Positions 18,884 through 27,840 of a stretch of 64,000 bases of DNA are shown one piece after another. The notes beneath the pieces were generated by a model. That model was not told the origin of the DNA and did not search any database. It worked only from the letters and a program-made list of their open reading frames with translations. A program made the translations under genes and the position numbers. Each line of letters begins with the position of its first letter. The first letter of the stretch is position 1. The stretch comes from an uncultured Sphingobium sp. (GTDB lineage Bacteria > Pseudomonadota > Alphaproteobacteria > Sphingomonadales > Sphingomonadaceae): the NCBI GenBank assembly GCA_946885845.1, contig CAMPHJ010000004.1, positions 62,001 to 126,000 of the forward strand, written 5' to 3'.

Positions 18884-20305
18884 ATGACCGACAGCCGCAA
18901 GATAATTTTCCTGACGGGCGCATCCGGCAATATGGGCCGGGAAGCCGTAAAACGCATCGCCGCGCAGAATGAAACATTGCGGCTACGAGTGCTCATCCGT
19001 CCTGAAGAAAAATCGCATCCGGTCGTGCGCGACATCATCCAGAAGGGGTTGGCGGAAATCGTCTGGGGCGACCTGAACGATGCTGCCGCGATCCGCGAAG
19101 GGGTGAAGGATGCCGACGTCGTGCTGCATGTCGGTGCGCTGGTGTCGCCCCTGGCCGACCGCCTCCCTCCCGAAGTCGTGACGAAGGTCAATGTCGGCGG
19201 CACCCGCAATATCGTCGACGCGATCCATACGGTCGCGGACCCTCAGCGCACCCGCCTGGTCTACATCGGCACGGTCGCTGAAACCGGAAGCCGAAACGCG
19301 CCCGTCCATTGGGGCCGCACCGGCGACCCGATCAAGATCAGCGTCCATGATCATTACGCCGTGACCAAGACGCAGGCCGAAGCCATCGTTGCGCAAAGCG
19401 GCATCACGCACTGGGTGTCGCTCCGCCAAAGCGGCATGGCTCATTATGACATGTGGAAGATTTTTGATCCCATCATGTTCCACAACCCCATCAATGGCGT
19501 CTTTGAATGGTCAACCGCGAACGATAGCGGGCGGCTGATGGCGGCGATGTGCGGCGATCACCTGCCCGCGGAACTGTGGCGGGGCTTTTACAATATTGGC
19601 GGTGGTGCGACTTCGCGCGTCGTCAACCATGAATTCATGGCGCAATCGATGCCCAACTATAAAAAGGCGCTGAAGCCGCACTGGTTCGCGACCCGCAACT
19701 TTCACGGCCAATGGTATGCCGATTCCGACCGGCTGGAAGCTTTGGTGCCGTTCCGCGAACAATCGATCCACGACTATTTCCAGGAAGCGCCGCGCCATAC
19801 GCCCTGGATCGTGCGCGCCGTATCGAAATATCTGCCCGGCGCCGTCAGCAAGCGGGTGCAAAAACTGGCCGAAGCGCCCGGTGGCTCGCTTCACTGGTTC
19901 GCCAATAATGACGACGCCAACATCAGGCACTATTTCGGATCGCGCGCCGCATGGGAGGCAATCCCGCGTGACTGGGACGATTTCGTCTTCGCTCAGCCGT
20001 CGCGCGAACCGACCCTGTTGAACCACGGCTATGACGAAAGCCGCGCGCCAGAGGATTGGCGGATCGACGACCTGAAAGCCGCAGCAGAATATCGCGGTGG
20101 CCAGTGTCTGGCGACCAGTTTCGATGGCCCCGATACGGCGATCGAATGGCAGTCCGCAGCGGGTCATCGATTTACGATGACGCCGCGTCTCTATTTGAAG
20201 GGCGGCCACTGGTGCCCGACCACCATGGTCGATTCCGCGGCCTATGAAGGGGAAGCCGCGCGCAATCCCTTCTTCGCGCAGGTTTGGGGCGCGGCGGCGG
20301 GTTGA
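18884..20305 (+). CDS. Extended SDR (NAD-dependent epimerase/dehydratase family) with a long C-terminal region
   Basis: A 473-residue protein starting MTDSRKIIFLTGASGNMGRE, where TGASGNMG is the extended-SDR nucleotide motif. The active-site YAVTK lies near residue 160, after VYIGTVAETGS. The first 320 residues look like an epimerase/3-beta-hydroxysteroid-dehydrogenase-type fold; the last 150 (with repeated tryptophans, such as HWFANNDDANIRHYFGSRAAW) are not assigned. The ATG at 18884 has GGGGAA seven bases upstream; the frame is open further upstream without similarity. It faces the TetR string and is probably co-regulated with it. Confidence 0.85.
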   Translation: MTDSRKIIFLTGASGNMGREAVKRIAAQNETLRLRVLIRPEEKSHPVVRDIIQKGLAEIVWGDLNDAAAIREGVKDADVVLHVGALVSPLADRLPPEVVTKVNVGGTRNIVDAIHTVADPQRTRLVYIGTVAETGSRNAPVHWGRTGDPIKISVHDHYAVTKTQAEAIVAQSGITHWVSLRQSGMAHYDMWKIFDPIMFHNPINGVFEWSTANDSGRLMAAMCGDHLPAELWRGFYNIGGGATSRVVNHEFMAQSMPNYKKALKPHWFATRNFHGQWYADSDRLEALVPFREQSIHDYFQEAPRHTPWIVRAVSKYLPGAVSKRVQKLAEAPGGSLHWFANNDDANIRHYFGSRAAWEAIPRDWDDFVFAQPSREPTLLNHGYDESRAPEDWRIDDLKAAAEYRGGQCLATSFDGPDTAIEWQSAAGHRFTMTPRLYLKGGHWCPTTMVDSAAYEGEAARNPFFAQVWGAAAG

Positions 20306-20311
20306 TCCTTT

Positions 20312-20359
20312 GGCTGGGGCAGATCCATTTCAGCTGACTTCAGTTGCTCTGCCCCAGCC
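20312..20359 (+). terminator. Terminator hairpin after the extended SDR gene
   Basis: The 12-bp arms GGCTGGGGCAGA (20312-20323) and TCTGCCCCAGCC (20348-20359) pair perfectly just after the stop codon. Confidence 0.7.
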
Positions 20360-20501
20360 ATAGCCGCGCCGCGCTCCCCTGGCCGATAATCTGCGCTAAC
20401 ATGAGATCGACAAGTTAAGCCGGTCCTCCGTTCGCGACTGACGGACCGGAAGCAGCCACACTCACCCCCGAAACATCGCCGTCGACAGAAGCTGTCCCAA
20501 A

Positions 20502-20539
20502 GAAAAATCGCGCCGTGAACACCAGGTTCGCGGCGCGAT
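20502..20539 (-). terminator. Rho-independent terminator of the first TonB receptor gene
   Basis: Read leftward, ATCGCGCCG (20539-20531) and CGGCGCGAT (20515-20507) form a 9-bp stem with inner GAAC/GTTC pairing, followed by TTTTCT. A second hairpin, CCCGCCAGCC (20555-20564) / GGCTGGCGGG (20572-20581), lies between it and the stop codon. Confidence 0.8.
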
Positions 20540-20590
20540 GCAAGGATTACAAGCCCCGCCAGCCGAAGACTGGCTGGCGGGCGCAGGCTT

Positions 20591-22942
20591 TTAGAAGCGG
20601 AACGAACCGGAGATCCCGAATTCCCGCGGATTGGTGACGTTCACCGTGCGGTAGCCGGAGTCATAGATTATAGTCGGATCGTTGCTCGCCCTGAACTGGC
20701 TGGTACCTACACTAATATTGGTGATCCGCTTTTGGTTCAGAAGGTTGCGGGCAAAGGCCGAAAGCTCCCACTTACCCTCTTCGCCGCGCAGACCCACAAA
20801 CAGATTAATCAGCGTACGTGACGGGTAACGATATTGCTGTTGTTCAGAATATACGCTGGGGCGATAGTTGATCAGCCCGCGGATAAAGGGCTGCATCGGA
20901 CCAGATCCAAAACGAATCTCGGAATTGGCTGTCAGACTGAAGTCAGGCACATCCGCAAGGCGTGAGTTCCGATTGCAGAAGCTGACATTGTTAACGCCTC
21001 CAAAAGCCGGGTTCGGAATGATGACCGGTTGGCCCGTGACCGGGTCCAGCGTAGTGCACGGCAGCAAGGCGTTCTTATACCGCGCCTTGACATAGGACAT
21101 GCTGACCGAAAAATCCCAGTTGTCGGTCGGACGGCCCGCGAGCGTCGCTTCTATACCCTTGACCGTGGCATCGCCGTTATAATTGTAATCGGACGTATCA
21201 TCTAAAGCGCCGTCAGGCGGACCGGCAAAGAAGCCGGGGAATACTTCCGTACCCTGATCAGTAGCGATGCCGGTAAAGCGCGAGATAAAATTATCGAACT
21301 CTTGATAAAATGCCGAAACGTCGAGCGAAATTCTACGGTCGAGGAACGCAGACTTGAAACCGATTTCGTAGCTGTTTGACCGTTCTGGCTTACTGATCAC
21401 CAGGTCTTCACTGATGTTTTGCGGGGTGCCAACGCCTGCGGTGGCGCCTCGATACGACCTGCCATAGGCCGCATAGGCCGTCAGGTCAGGGCTGAACTCG
21501 TAGGTCAAGGTAGCGGAGCCAGTGAACGGGCGCTCCTTCGAACTAAAATCCACGATCGGGAAGCTACCGGCGCCAGGAATAGTGATCGTAGCCAGCTGCC
21601 TTCCGTCATTCATCGTATAACGGCCTGCCGCTTCAAACGTCAGCTGCTCGGTGGGCTTAAGCCGCACGCTACCTGCAAACGCCCAAGTCTTCGCCTGTGT
21701 CGGTATCACGATCTTGCCTGCGACCGGAGTCACGAAGGGGGCTGGTAAACCGGGTACGCCAAACAGGAAATCGAGAGGCTGGTTGACAACGGTGACGCCC
21801 GTCTGGGTCGTGTGAAATACACCGGCCGACCAGTTGAAAAAGCCTTCATTATTGGAAATGATACGCAATTCAGCCGTATCCACATTATATGGCGTGCGGA
21901 CGATCTGCGTCGGTGTGTAATCCGGGATGACGTTGCCAGGATCGCCATCGCCATATTGGGTCAGCGTCGTTTCCTGATGGCCGCCGACAAAGGCCAGCGT
22001 AACCGGACCCAGGTCATATTTCGCATCGACCGTTACCAGATGGCTATTGTTGATGAGCCGGCGGCGACCTTCGGACAGGTTTAGGCGGTCATCCAGCCCA
22101 ATGGCCGGGTTGCCGATAGCGGCATTCCCGGGGCCGAAAATTTGCGTGTGATTGACGTTGTCAGAATTCAGATACTGATACATGACGTTGATGTCGAAGC
22201 CCTCGGTGGGCTGCAGGGCCACCGACAAACGGGCGCTCTGCGTCCGGCTGCGCGACCGATCGCCACGGGTCGTGTTGCGCACCTGATTCAGGCGATTGCC
22301 GTCCACCAACATCGACGCGCGGATCGCGATCTTGTCCTGCACAATCGGAAGGGACACGCCGCCCTGAACGTTGTAAGCGGCGTCATCAGTCGCGGTGCCC
22401 TGGATATAGCCTTCAATCTCATTGAGATTGGGACGGCGCGTACGGATGGTGATGGCGCCCGAAGGAGCCGTACGTCCACGCAGCGCGCCCTGTGGCCCGC
22501 GCAGGACTTCGACCTGGTCAATGTCATAGATGGCCGTGAATACCGTCGAGGCGTCAACCGGCACTTCGTTGTAATAAATATCGACCGAAGGACCAGTGCC
22601 CTGATCGGGATCGAAGGTCACGCCACGCAATGTCGCCGAATTCGCACGACCGTTATTGGTCAGTTCAAGACCTGGAGCAAGCTGCTGAACGTCCTTGATG
22701 TCAAGGATTTTGAGTCGCTCAATCTGCTCGCCGGTTGCGACGTTGATGCTCATTGGAACATCTTGCAACAACTGCGCACGCCGACTGGCGGTAACGATGA
22801 TTTCACTCGCGGGCTGGTTCGCCCCACTGCTGACATTCGCTGCCGCAGCCGCGGTGTCCTGCGCCCAGGCGCCGCTGGACAGCGCAAATGTGCCGGCGGT
22901 AGCCAGCAACAGCGCAGCATGTCGGTGGAAATTCCCCTTCAT
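20591..22942 (-). CDS. TonB-dependent outer-membrane receptor
   Basis: A 783-residue outer-membrane transporter. A signal peptide ends at GAWAQ. The TonB-box-like EIIVTASRR is near residue 50, the plug domain follows (VEVLRGPQGALRGRTAPSGA near 150), and a long beta-barrel ends in the aromatic GISGSFRF. The plug has RTAPSGA where most sphingomonad receptors of this class have RNATGGA. The ligand is unknown. It is related to the receptor at 24048 and has the same orientation; no enzyme gene is coupled to it. Confidence 0.93.
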   Translation of the reverse strand: MKGNFHRHAALLLATAGTFALSSGAWAQDTAAAAANVSSGANQPASEIIVTASRRAQLLQDVPMSINVATGEQIERLKILDIKDVQQLAPGLELTNNGRANSATLRGVTFDPDQGTGPSVDIYYNEVPVDASTVFTAIYDIDQVEVLRGPQGALRGRTAPSGAITIRTRRPNLNEIEGYIQGTATDDAAYNVQGGVSLPIVQDKIAIRASMLVDGNRLNQVRNTTRGDRSRSRTQSARLSVALQPTEGFDINVMYQYLNSDNVNHTQIFGPGNAAIGNPAIGLDDRLNLSEGRRRLINNSHLVTVDAKYDLGPVTLAFVGGHQETTLTQYGDGDPGNVIPDYTPTQIVRTPYNVDTAELRIISNNEGFFNWSAGVFHTTQTGVTVVNQPLDFLFGVPGLPAPFVTPVAGKIVIPTQAKTWAFAGSVRLKPTEQLTFEAAGRYTMNDGRQLATITIPGAGSFPIVDFSSKERPFTGSATLTYEFSPDLTAYAAYGRSYRGATAGVGTPQNISEDLVISKPERSNSYEIGFKSAFLDRRISLDVSAFYQEFDNFISRFTGIATDQGTEVFPGFFAGPPDGALDDTSDYNYNGDATVKGIEATLAGRPTDNWDFSVSMSYVKARYKNALLPCTTLDPVTGQPVIIPNPAFGGVNNVSFCNRNSRLADVPDFSLTANSEIRFGSGPMQPFIRGLINYRPSVYSEQQQYRYPSRTLINLFVGLRGEEGKWELSAFARNLLNQKRITNISVGTSQFRASNDPTIIYDSGYRTVNVTNPREFGISGSFRF

Positions 22943-23452
22943 ATCATCTCCCCTATGTAAATTCTTATCGCACTTGAGTGTATATTATCAGCCGGATTGT
23001 CAAGCGAGACGAACTTGATGGAAAAATCCCTGAAGCTGTGGAGCAATCAACGACATGGCCATAAAATAACTAATTGGTTTATAATGATAATGACCTTGGT
23101 TTAAAGATACGGGCAGGGCCGTACGCCTCTGCCGAAGGGCCTGCCAATCGTTTAAATGGCCCTCATTCGGTCGCAGGCGCATATTTACGCCTACAAAAAG
23201 TCGAAACCTGTGACCGAAAGGCAACACTAACCGTTTGACTGGCTCGACCCCAAAACCACATGGTGGCAGGCATATATGATGCGCCTTTCGATCTGCTTTT
23301 TCCCAAGGACGCGCGTCGTGGCAAAGCGTCGCCCGTTCGTTCAGCGCAGAGCAAGCCATGGACCGCTATTCAGGAATAAGTGAACAGTTGCGTTTCATTG
23401 TGAACCGACTGATATGGGATCAGGCCACTGGCCGCGGAGAAGAGGAACGAAC
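22943..23452. other. Divergent intergenic region (510 bp) without a recognisable gene
   Basis: It lies between the first TonB receptor (leftward) and the small secreted protein (rightward). It is more AT-rich than the rest (for example around 22960-22990 and 23055-23095) and presumably carries both promoters. Open frames here have no recognisable similarity or codon pattern. I see no convincing dyad. Confidence 0.5.
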
Positions 23453-23743
23453 ATGAAGAAATTGATGATCGCAGCGGCAATGTTCGCCATGGCGCCAATG
23501 CCTGCATTTGCTCAAGCTGCGACCTACTCGACAGAGTCGACGGAAATCGGCACGCTACTGGACGATCCCGCAGCAAAGGCTGTTCTGGACAAGCATGTGC
23601 CAGCCCTGTCGGGAAGCGACCAGATCGACATGGCACGCGCCATGACGCTGAAGGCCGTTCAGCAATATGCGCCCGATGACCTCACCGACAAGCAGCTGGC
23701 GGATATCGATGCCGACCTCGCAAAGCTGAAGGCCGCGAAATAA
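23453..23743 (+). CDS. Small secreted protein of unknown function
   Basis: A 96-residue protein with a clear signal peptide (MKKLMIAAAMFAMAPMPAFA, cleavage near AQA). The mature part is helical and acidic-polar, with the pattern IGTLLDDPAAKAVLDKHVP, an LKAVQQYAPD segment and a final ADIDADLAKLKAA. I recall similar sequences as conserved short exported proteins or C-terminal tails in sphingomonads, often near TonB receptors and carbohydrate esterases, but no function is known to me. The ATG at 23453 has AGAGGAACGA just upstream. Confidence 0.75.
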   Translation: MKKLMIAAAMFAMAPMPAFAQAATYSTESTEIGTLLDDPAAKAVLDKHVPALSGSDQIDMARAMTLKAVQQYAPDDLTDKQLADIDADLAKLKAAK

Positions 23744-23778
23744 GGCTGAAAATATCGCTCAGCATGCTTTGAAATGGC

Positions 23779-23803
23779 TGGCCGGGTCCCTGGGGTCCGG
23801 CCA
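23779..23803 (+). terminator. Possible terminator after the small secreted protein
   Basis: TGGCCGG (23779-23785) and CCGGCCA (23797-23803) are 7-bp arms around an 11-base GC-rich loop. It has no T tract, so the call is weak. Confidence 0.4.
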
Positions 23804-23817
23804 CTTCCATTCCGGCG

Positions 23818-24012
23818 CTACCCCTGGATCATAGCCAGTAATTGCCGGGCGACCTGCGCCGGTCTTTGCGCGGGTATCGGATCGTCTTTGGTGCCGTTGA
23901 TGATTTCGTCAGCCAGGAATTGCAATTCCTAGCTGTAACCGACGTCGTAAGGTCCGCGCGATCTTCGACTAGCGGTTAGGCCATTTATAGCCAGTTCAGG
24001 GCTATCAGGCAT
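23818..24012 (-). pseudogene. Decayed C-terminal fragment, probably of an oxidoreductase (Gfo/Idh/MocA-like)
   Basis: Reading leftward from 24012 there are 27 sense codons (MPDSPELAINGLTASRR, then GPYDVGYS), an in-frame amber at 23931-23929, then 36 sense codons (ELQFLADEIINGTKDDPIP, then ARQLLAMIQG) and a stop at 23818. Both halves have natural protein composition and join smoothly across the amber. The tail style ELQFLADEIINGT resembles the C terminus of Gfo/Idh/MocA sugar oxidoreductases, but the family is a guess. The rest of the gene is gone: the fragment begins at the hairpin behind the second TonB receptor. It seems to be a gene remnant. Confidence 0.5.
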
Positions 24013-24041
24013 GGCGCCCGGATATTTCCGGGCGCCATGCC
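24008..24041 (-). terminator. Terminator-like hairpin of the second TonB receptor gene
   Basis: GGCATGGCGCCCGG (24008-24021) and CCGGGCGCCATGCC (24028-24041) are 14-bp perfect arms around a 6-base loop, seven bases past the receptor stop codon. No T tract follows. Confidence 0.65.
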
Positions 24042-24047
24042 TCCCCC

Positions 24048-26447
24048 TTAGAACCGATAGTTCATCGTTACGCCAAATTCACGCGGCGGATTGACGGAAA
24101 CCGGCGTATAGCCCGAACGGAAAGGCGCAGGACTGCCAGCCGGGCCGGGCGCCAGGTACTGGGTCGCGATTTGCAGTTCCGCGGTGGTCGCATTGGTGAT
24201 CTGGGTCGAATTGAACAGATTCTTGACGAAAGCCGTCAACTCCCATCCCGCGTCAGGCGATCGAACACCTGCAAACAGGTTGACGTTGGTGATCGCCTTG
24301 TAACGATAATCAGCCGCCTGAGCGTAGAAGCCCGGCCGATAAGTCAGCAGGCCACGGATGAATGGCTCCACCGACCCCGCCGAAAAGCGCAGTTCGCTGT
24401 TCGCGCTTAACGCGAACCGGGGGATGTTGGCCAGCCTGTCGTTCGTCCGGCAAAATGCGACCTGTTGCCCAATGGGCACCGCTGGCTGGCCCGCCGTATC
24501 TGCAACGCCGTCGCCATTGGAATCCCGACACGGAATGATGGCGTTGTCATAATGCGAATCCGCATAGGATGCGTTGATCGAAATATCCCACGCATCGACT
24601 GGCCGAGCGTCGAACTGCATTTCGACGCCCTTTGAAATCGCGTCTCCGTTAAAGCTGATCGACGAAGCCGACCCGTCTATCACCCCATCCCTGGCCGATG
24701 CCGTGGGTGCTGTCACCAGGCCGACGAACCCGTCGAATTTCTGATAGAAGGCCGCAAGGTTCAACGACACCCGGCGATCGAACATCTGCGCCTTCAACCC
24801 GATTTCAATTGCATCGGACCGTTCAGGTTCCAGCACCAGCAGATCCGAATCCAGCGGGGAATTGACCCCCAACTGTGCCGACCCGCGGCGATAGGAACGC
24901 CCATAGGTTGCATAGGTCGTGATGTCGGGCGTCCAGTCATAACTGACGCTGGCGGTGCCCGTCAGCGGATGATTGACCTGCCGCACAAATTCCGGGTCGA
25001 CGGTCGCGGCGCGCGGGACAACGACGCCGGCCGGTACGGGCAATCCGACGCCGCCGGTCGTCGTCACTTCTAGAAAGCTCTGCGCGGTCGCCACGACGCG
25101 GGTATAGCGCGCACCCAGTTCGACCCTCAATTTGTCGGACAATTTCAGGCGGGCTTGTCCAAAAAAGGCCAGGTCGCTGGTCTTGTTCATGATATCGACC
25201 TCCGCCAGCAGCGGAAGTGCGAACATGCTCGCCGGGAAGGGCGTGTTGGGCACCCGGTTGGCGAAGAAGCTGTCGACGCGAATGGACGACAATCCACCTG
25301 CCTTTGTCTGATTATAGAAAACGCCCAGAGTATAGTTGAACAGCCCGTCGAATGCGGAGTCAATTCGCGCTTCTGCCGTATAGACTGTCGTTGGGTCGGG
25401 CACGGTCAGCACCTGGTCATAACCCTGCACGGCATTGCCGACATCCTGATCGGTGCGCGAATGCAGTGACGTATCCTGATAGCCGCCCAGCACCGAAATC
25501 AGGTGGCTGCCAAGGTCGAAAGATGCGTCAGCCGTAACCAGATGGGTTTTATTTGTATAGAATGACGATCCTTCGTGGACGGCCAGCCTCTCGGACGCGC
25601 TGATCGCGGGGCCGCTCACAAATGGTGAAAACAGGCTTGGCTGGTTGCCCGTCCCCATCACCGCCCGGTTCTGGAGCAGGTCGCTTTCCAGATATTGATA
25701 CATGATGTTGCCGCGCAAGCGTTCGGTCGGCGCGAAGGATAATGTCGCGCGAATACTTTCGGTTTCCTGATAGGACCATTCATCGCGATTGATGTTGTAA
25801 ACGTGATTGGCCCGGTTGCGGTCCAGCACCGCTGCGATCCGAATGGCCAGCTTGTCCTCAATCAGGGGCGTGGACGCGGCGATCTGAAAGTTACGGGCAT
25901 GTTTGTTGCTGACGGTCGCCTGTAAATATCCATCGGCTTTGCCCAAGTCCGCGCGCCGCGTCGTCAGCGTGATCGCTCCCGCCGGGGCGGTGCGTCCGCG
26001 CAATGTTCCCTGGGGTCCGCGCAGGACTTCGACCTGCCCAATGTCATAGATCGCCGTGGTGACCGTCTGAATATCGACCGGGACTTCGTTATAATAGACG
26101 GCAACGGCGGCTGGACCGCCAATGTCCGGGTTGAACGATATGCCGCGCAATGTGGCAACGCTGACGCGCCCTGACGTATTGGCAATCTGAAGCCCCGGCG
26201 CGAGCGCGGGCACATCCTTGAAATCGAACAGGTTGAACTTTTCGATCTGCTCACCGGTGGCGACATCCACCGCCATGGGAACGTCTTTCAGCCTTTCTTC
26301 GCGTTTGCCCGCCGTCACGATGATGTCGGCAGTCGAAGCTGACGACTCGTCAGTCGGCGTTGTTTGCGCGCTGGCGATACCCGTCGCGCATATGGCCGCA
26401 CCCGTCATCAACAGGCCGACCAACCTTGTGGAACTACGTCCGTGCAT
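24048..26447 (-). CDS. TonB-dependent outer-membrane receptor, related to the one at 20591
   Basis: A 799-residue receptor with signal peptide (cleavage near IASAQ), TonB-box-like ADIIVTAGKREE near residue 43, plug text VEVLRGPQGTLRGRTAPAGA, and a barrel ending FGVTMNYRF. It shares the RTAPxGA plug variant and many stretches with the receptor at 20591 (such as YNEVPVD, TYATYGRSYRRG-like and PFIRGLLTYRPG), so the pair looks like an old duplication. The AraC gene diverges from it, making AraC control possible. The ligand is unknown; a non-iron organic substrate is plausible. Confidence 0.93.
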   Translation of the reverse strand: MHGRSSTRLVGLLMTGAAICATGIASAQTTPTDESSASTADIIVTAGKREERLKDVPMAVDVATGEQIEKFNLFDFKDVPALAPGLQIANTSGRVSVATLRGISFNPDIGGPAAVAVYYNEVPVDIQTVTTAIYDIGQVEVLRGPQGTLRGRTAPAGAITLTTRRADLGKADGYLQATVSNKHARNFQIAASTPLIEDKLAIRIAAVLDRNRANHVYNINRDEWSYQETESIRATLSFAPTERLRGNIMYQYLESDLLQNRAVMGTGNQPSLFSPFVSGPAISASERLAVHEGSSFYTNKTHLVTADASFDLGSHLISVLGGYQDTSLHSRTDQDVGNAVQGYDQVLTVPDPTTVYTAEARIDSAFDGLFNYTLGVFYNQTKAGGLSSIRVDSFFANRVPNTPFPASMFALPLLAEVDIMNKTSDLAFFGQARLKLSDKLRVELGARYTRVVATAQSFLEVTTTGGVGLPVPAGVVVPRAATVDPEFVRQVNHPLTGTASVSYDWTPDITTYATYGRSYRRGSAQLGVNSPLDSDLLVLEPERSDAIEIGLKAQMFDRRVSLNLAAFYQKFDGFVGLVTAPTASARDGVIDGSASSISFNGDAISKGVEMQFDARPVDAWDISINASYADSHYDNAIIPCRDSNGDGVADTAGQPAVPIGQQVAFCRTNDRLANIPRFALSANSELRFSAGSVEPFIRGLLTYRPGFYAQAADYRYKAITNVNLFAGVRSPDAGWELTAFVKNLFNSTQITNATTAELQIATQYLAPGPAGSPAPFRSGYTPVSVNPPREFGVTMNYRF

Positions 26448-26673
26448 CCCCTACCCCCAATTTTTGAATCTACTGTAATGGATCGATCGGGCAGGAAGAT
26501 CACAGACGGTGATACTCAGCGATCTTGTCGCGCCGATCCATTTTCACTTTGATCATTCTCGCGACGGCAAACAAATACATCGCGAAATCATCCCATAATG
26601 TGGAACATTCATGGTCAATGGCGTCATTGACTCATCGTCGGTGATGCTTTCATTTGAAGCATAAGAAGAGAGG

Positions 26674-27795
26674 ATGATGGACCAGATCCGCGCGCCCGCG
26701 TCGGCGACCCTATCGGCAGGAGGAGAGGACGACCGGCGCGGCATGCTTCGCGACGGCATCGCCCAACCGGGCCATCGCATCGTTGAACGCCTGTTGTCGT
26801 TGATCGCGCGACGCAGCGGCAATGCCGGCAACATCCTGCGCGCGAACGGATTCGACCAGCCGCTCGACCAGTTCCTGGTCGACACCCTCCCATCGCTCGA
26901 CATGACGACCCTGCAACGGCTTTCATCGCAGGCCAGCGTTGCGGTTTCCGACCTGCAGGCTCGCGCTTCCGGGCGATTGCCGTTCCGGGGCGGGGACTGG
27001 CGACTGCTCTTCTATTGCCTGGTCGGCAGCCGCACCCTGCGCGAAGCGATCGTGCGGATGGAAGAACTGCTGACGGCAATCGATGGCCGCATGGGTTCGG
27101 TATCGCTAAAGCGTTCGGCGGGCCGGGCCAGCCTTATCTATACTGGCGCACGCAGCGGCGATGAAGAAATGGACTTCATTGTCACCCTGCACGGGCAACT
27201 GATGTTCCATGCCATATTCAGCTGGTTGATCGGCAAATCGCTGGACGGTGCAGTGGCGCTGGACTTCCCCGAATCCGCACGCTGTTACCTGGACGATGAA
27301 CTACTGCCTTTCGACCTGGCGCTGGGCGCGGGCCAGCCGGAGATGACCTTTGCCGGAACGCTGCTGGACCAGCCTGTGATCCGCACCATGTCCGATTGCG
27401 AAGCATTGCCCACGCTCAATTTCCTGTTCGGATTGCGGGCGGGCCAGGACCCGTTGGAAATCGTCCGCCGGTCCCGGCACTATCTTGCGCTGACGCTGCG
27501 CGAACGGCAAAAATTGCCTTCGCTGGAAGAATTGTCGCGACATCTGGCCATCGGCCCCATGACATTGCGGCGCAGGCTGCACAGGGCCGGCACATCGTTC
27601 CGGCTGATCCGCGACGAACTGCGCCACGAATTGGCCATCGACATGCTGACCACCAGTTCCATGTCGATCGAGGACATTGCCGAGCGGCTCGACCTGTGTG
27701 ATTCCGACGCCCTGCGCCGTGCCTTTCGCGGATGGACCGGAATGGCGCCCACGGAATTCCGACGCAGCCTGGTCCAGCGATCCACTGACGGGTGA
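26674..27795 (+). CDS. AraC-family transcriptional regulator
   Basis: A 373-residue regulator. Residues about 60-250 look like the Arabinose_bd-type N-terminal domain of AraC/OruR-like proteins (GDWRLLFYCLVGSRTLREAI). The C-terminal hundred residues are the paired helix-turn-helix (EELSRHLAIGPMTLRRRLHR, then SIEDIAERLDLCDSDALRRAF and GMAPTEFRRSL). Two adjacent ATGs (26674, 26677) follow GAGAGG. It is divergent from the second TonB receptor across 226 bp and convergent with the DUF1552 gene. Neither effector nor target is evident from the sequence. Confidence 0.88.
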   Translation: MMDQIRAPASATLSAGGEDDRRGMLRDGIAQPGHRIVERLLSLIARRSGNAGNILRANGFDQPLDQFLVDTLPSLDMTTLQRLSSQASVAVSDLQARASGRLPFRGGDWRLLFYCLVGSRTLREAIVRMEELLTAIDGRMGSVSLKRSAGRASLIYTGARSGDEEMDFIVTLHGQLMFHAIFSWLIGKSLDGAVALDFPESARCYLDDELLPFDLALGAGQPEMTFAGTLLDQPVIRTMSDCEALPTLNFLFGLRAGQDPLEIVRRSRHYLALTLRERQKLPSLEELSRHLAIGPMTLRRRLHRAGTSFRLIRDELRHELAIDMLTTSSMSIEDIAERLDLCDSDALRRAFRGWTGMAPTEFRRSLVQRSTDG

Positions 27796-27840
27796 TGTCC
27801 TTTATGGAATGCTGACAGTGCGATCAGCCCGCCGCCCCCT

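Noticed and set aside
23000..23359. 119-codon leftward open frame between the first TonB receptor and the small secreted protein
   Set aside because: No recognisable domain, poor codon pattern and no convincing start signal.
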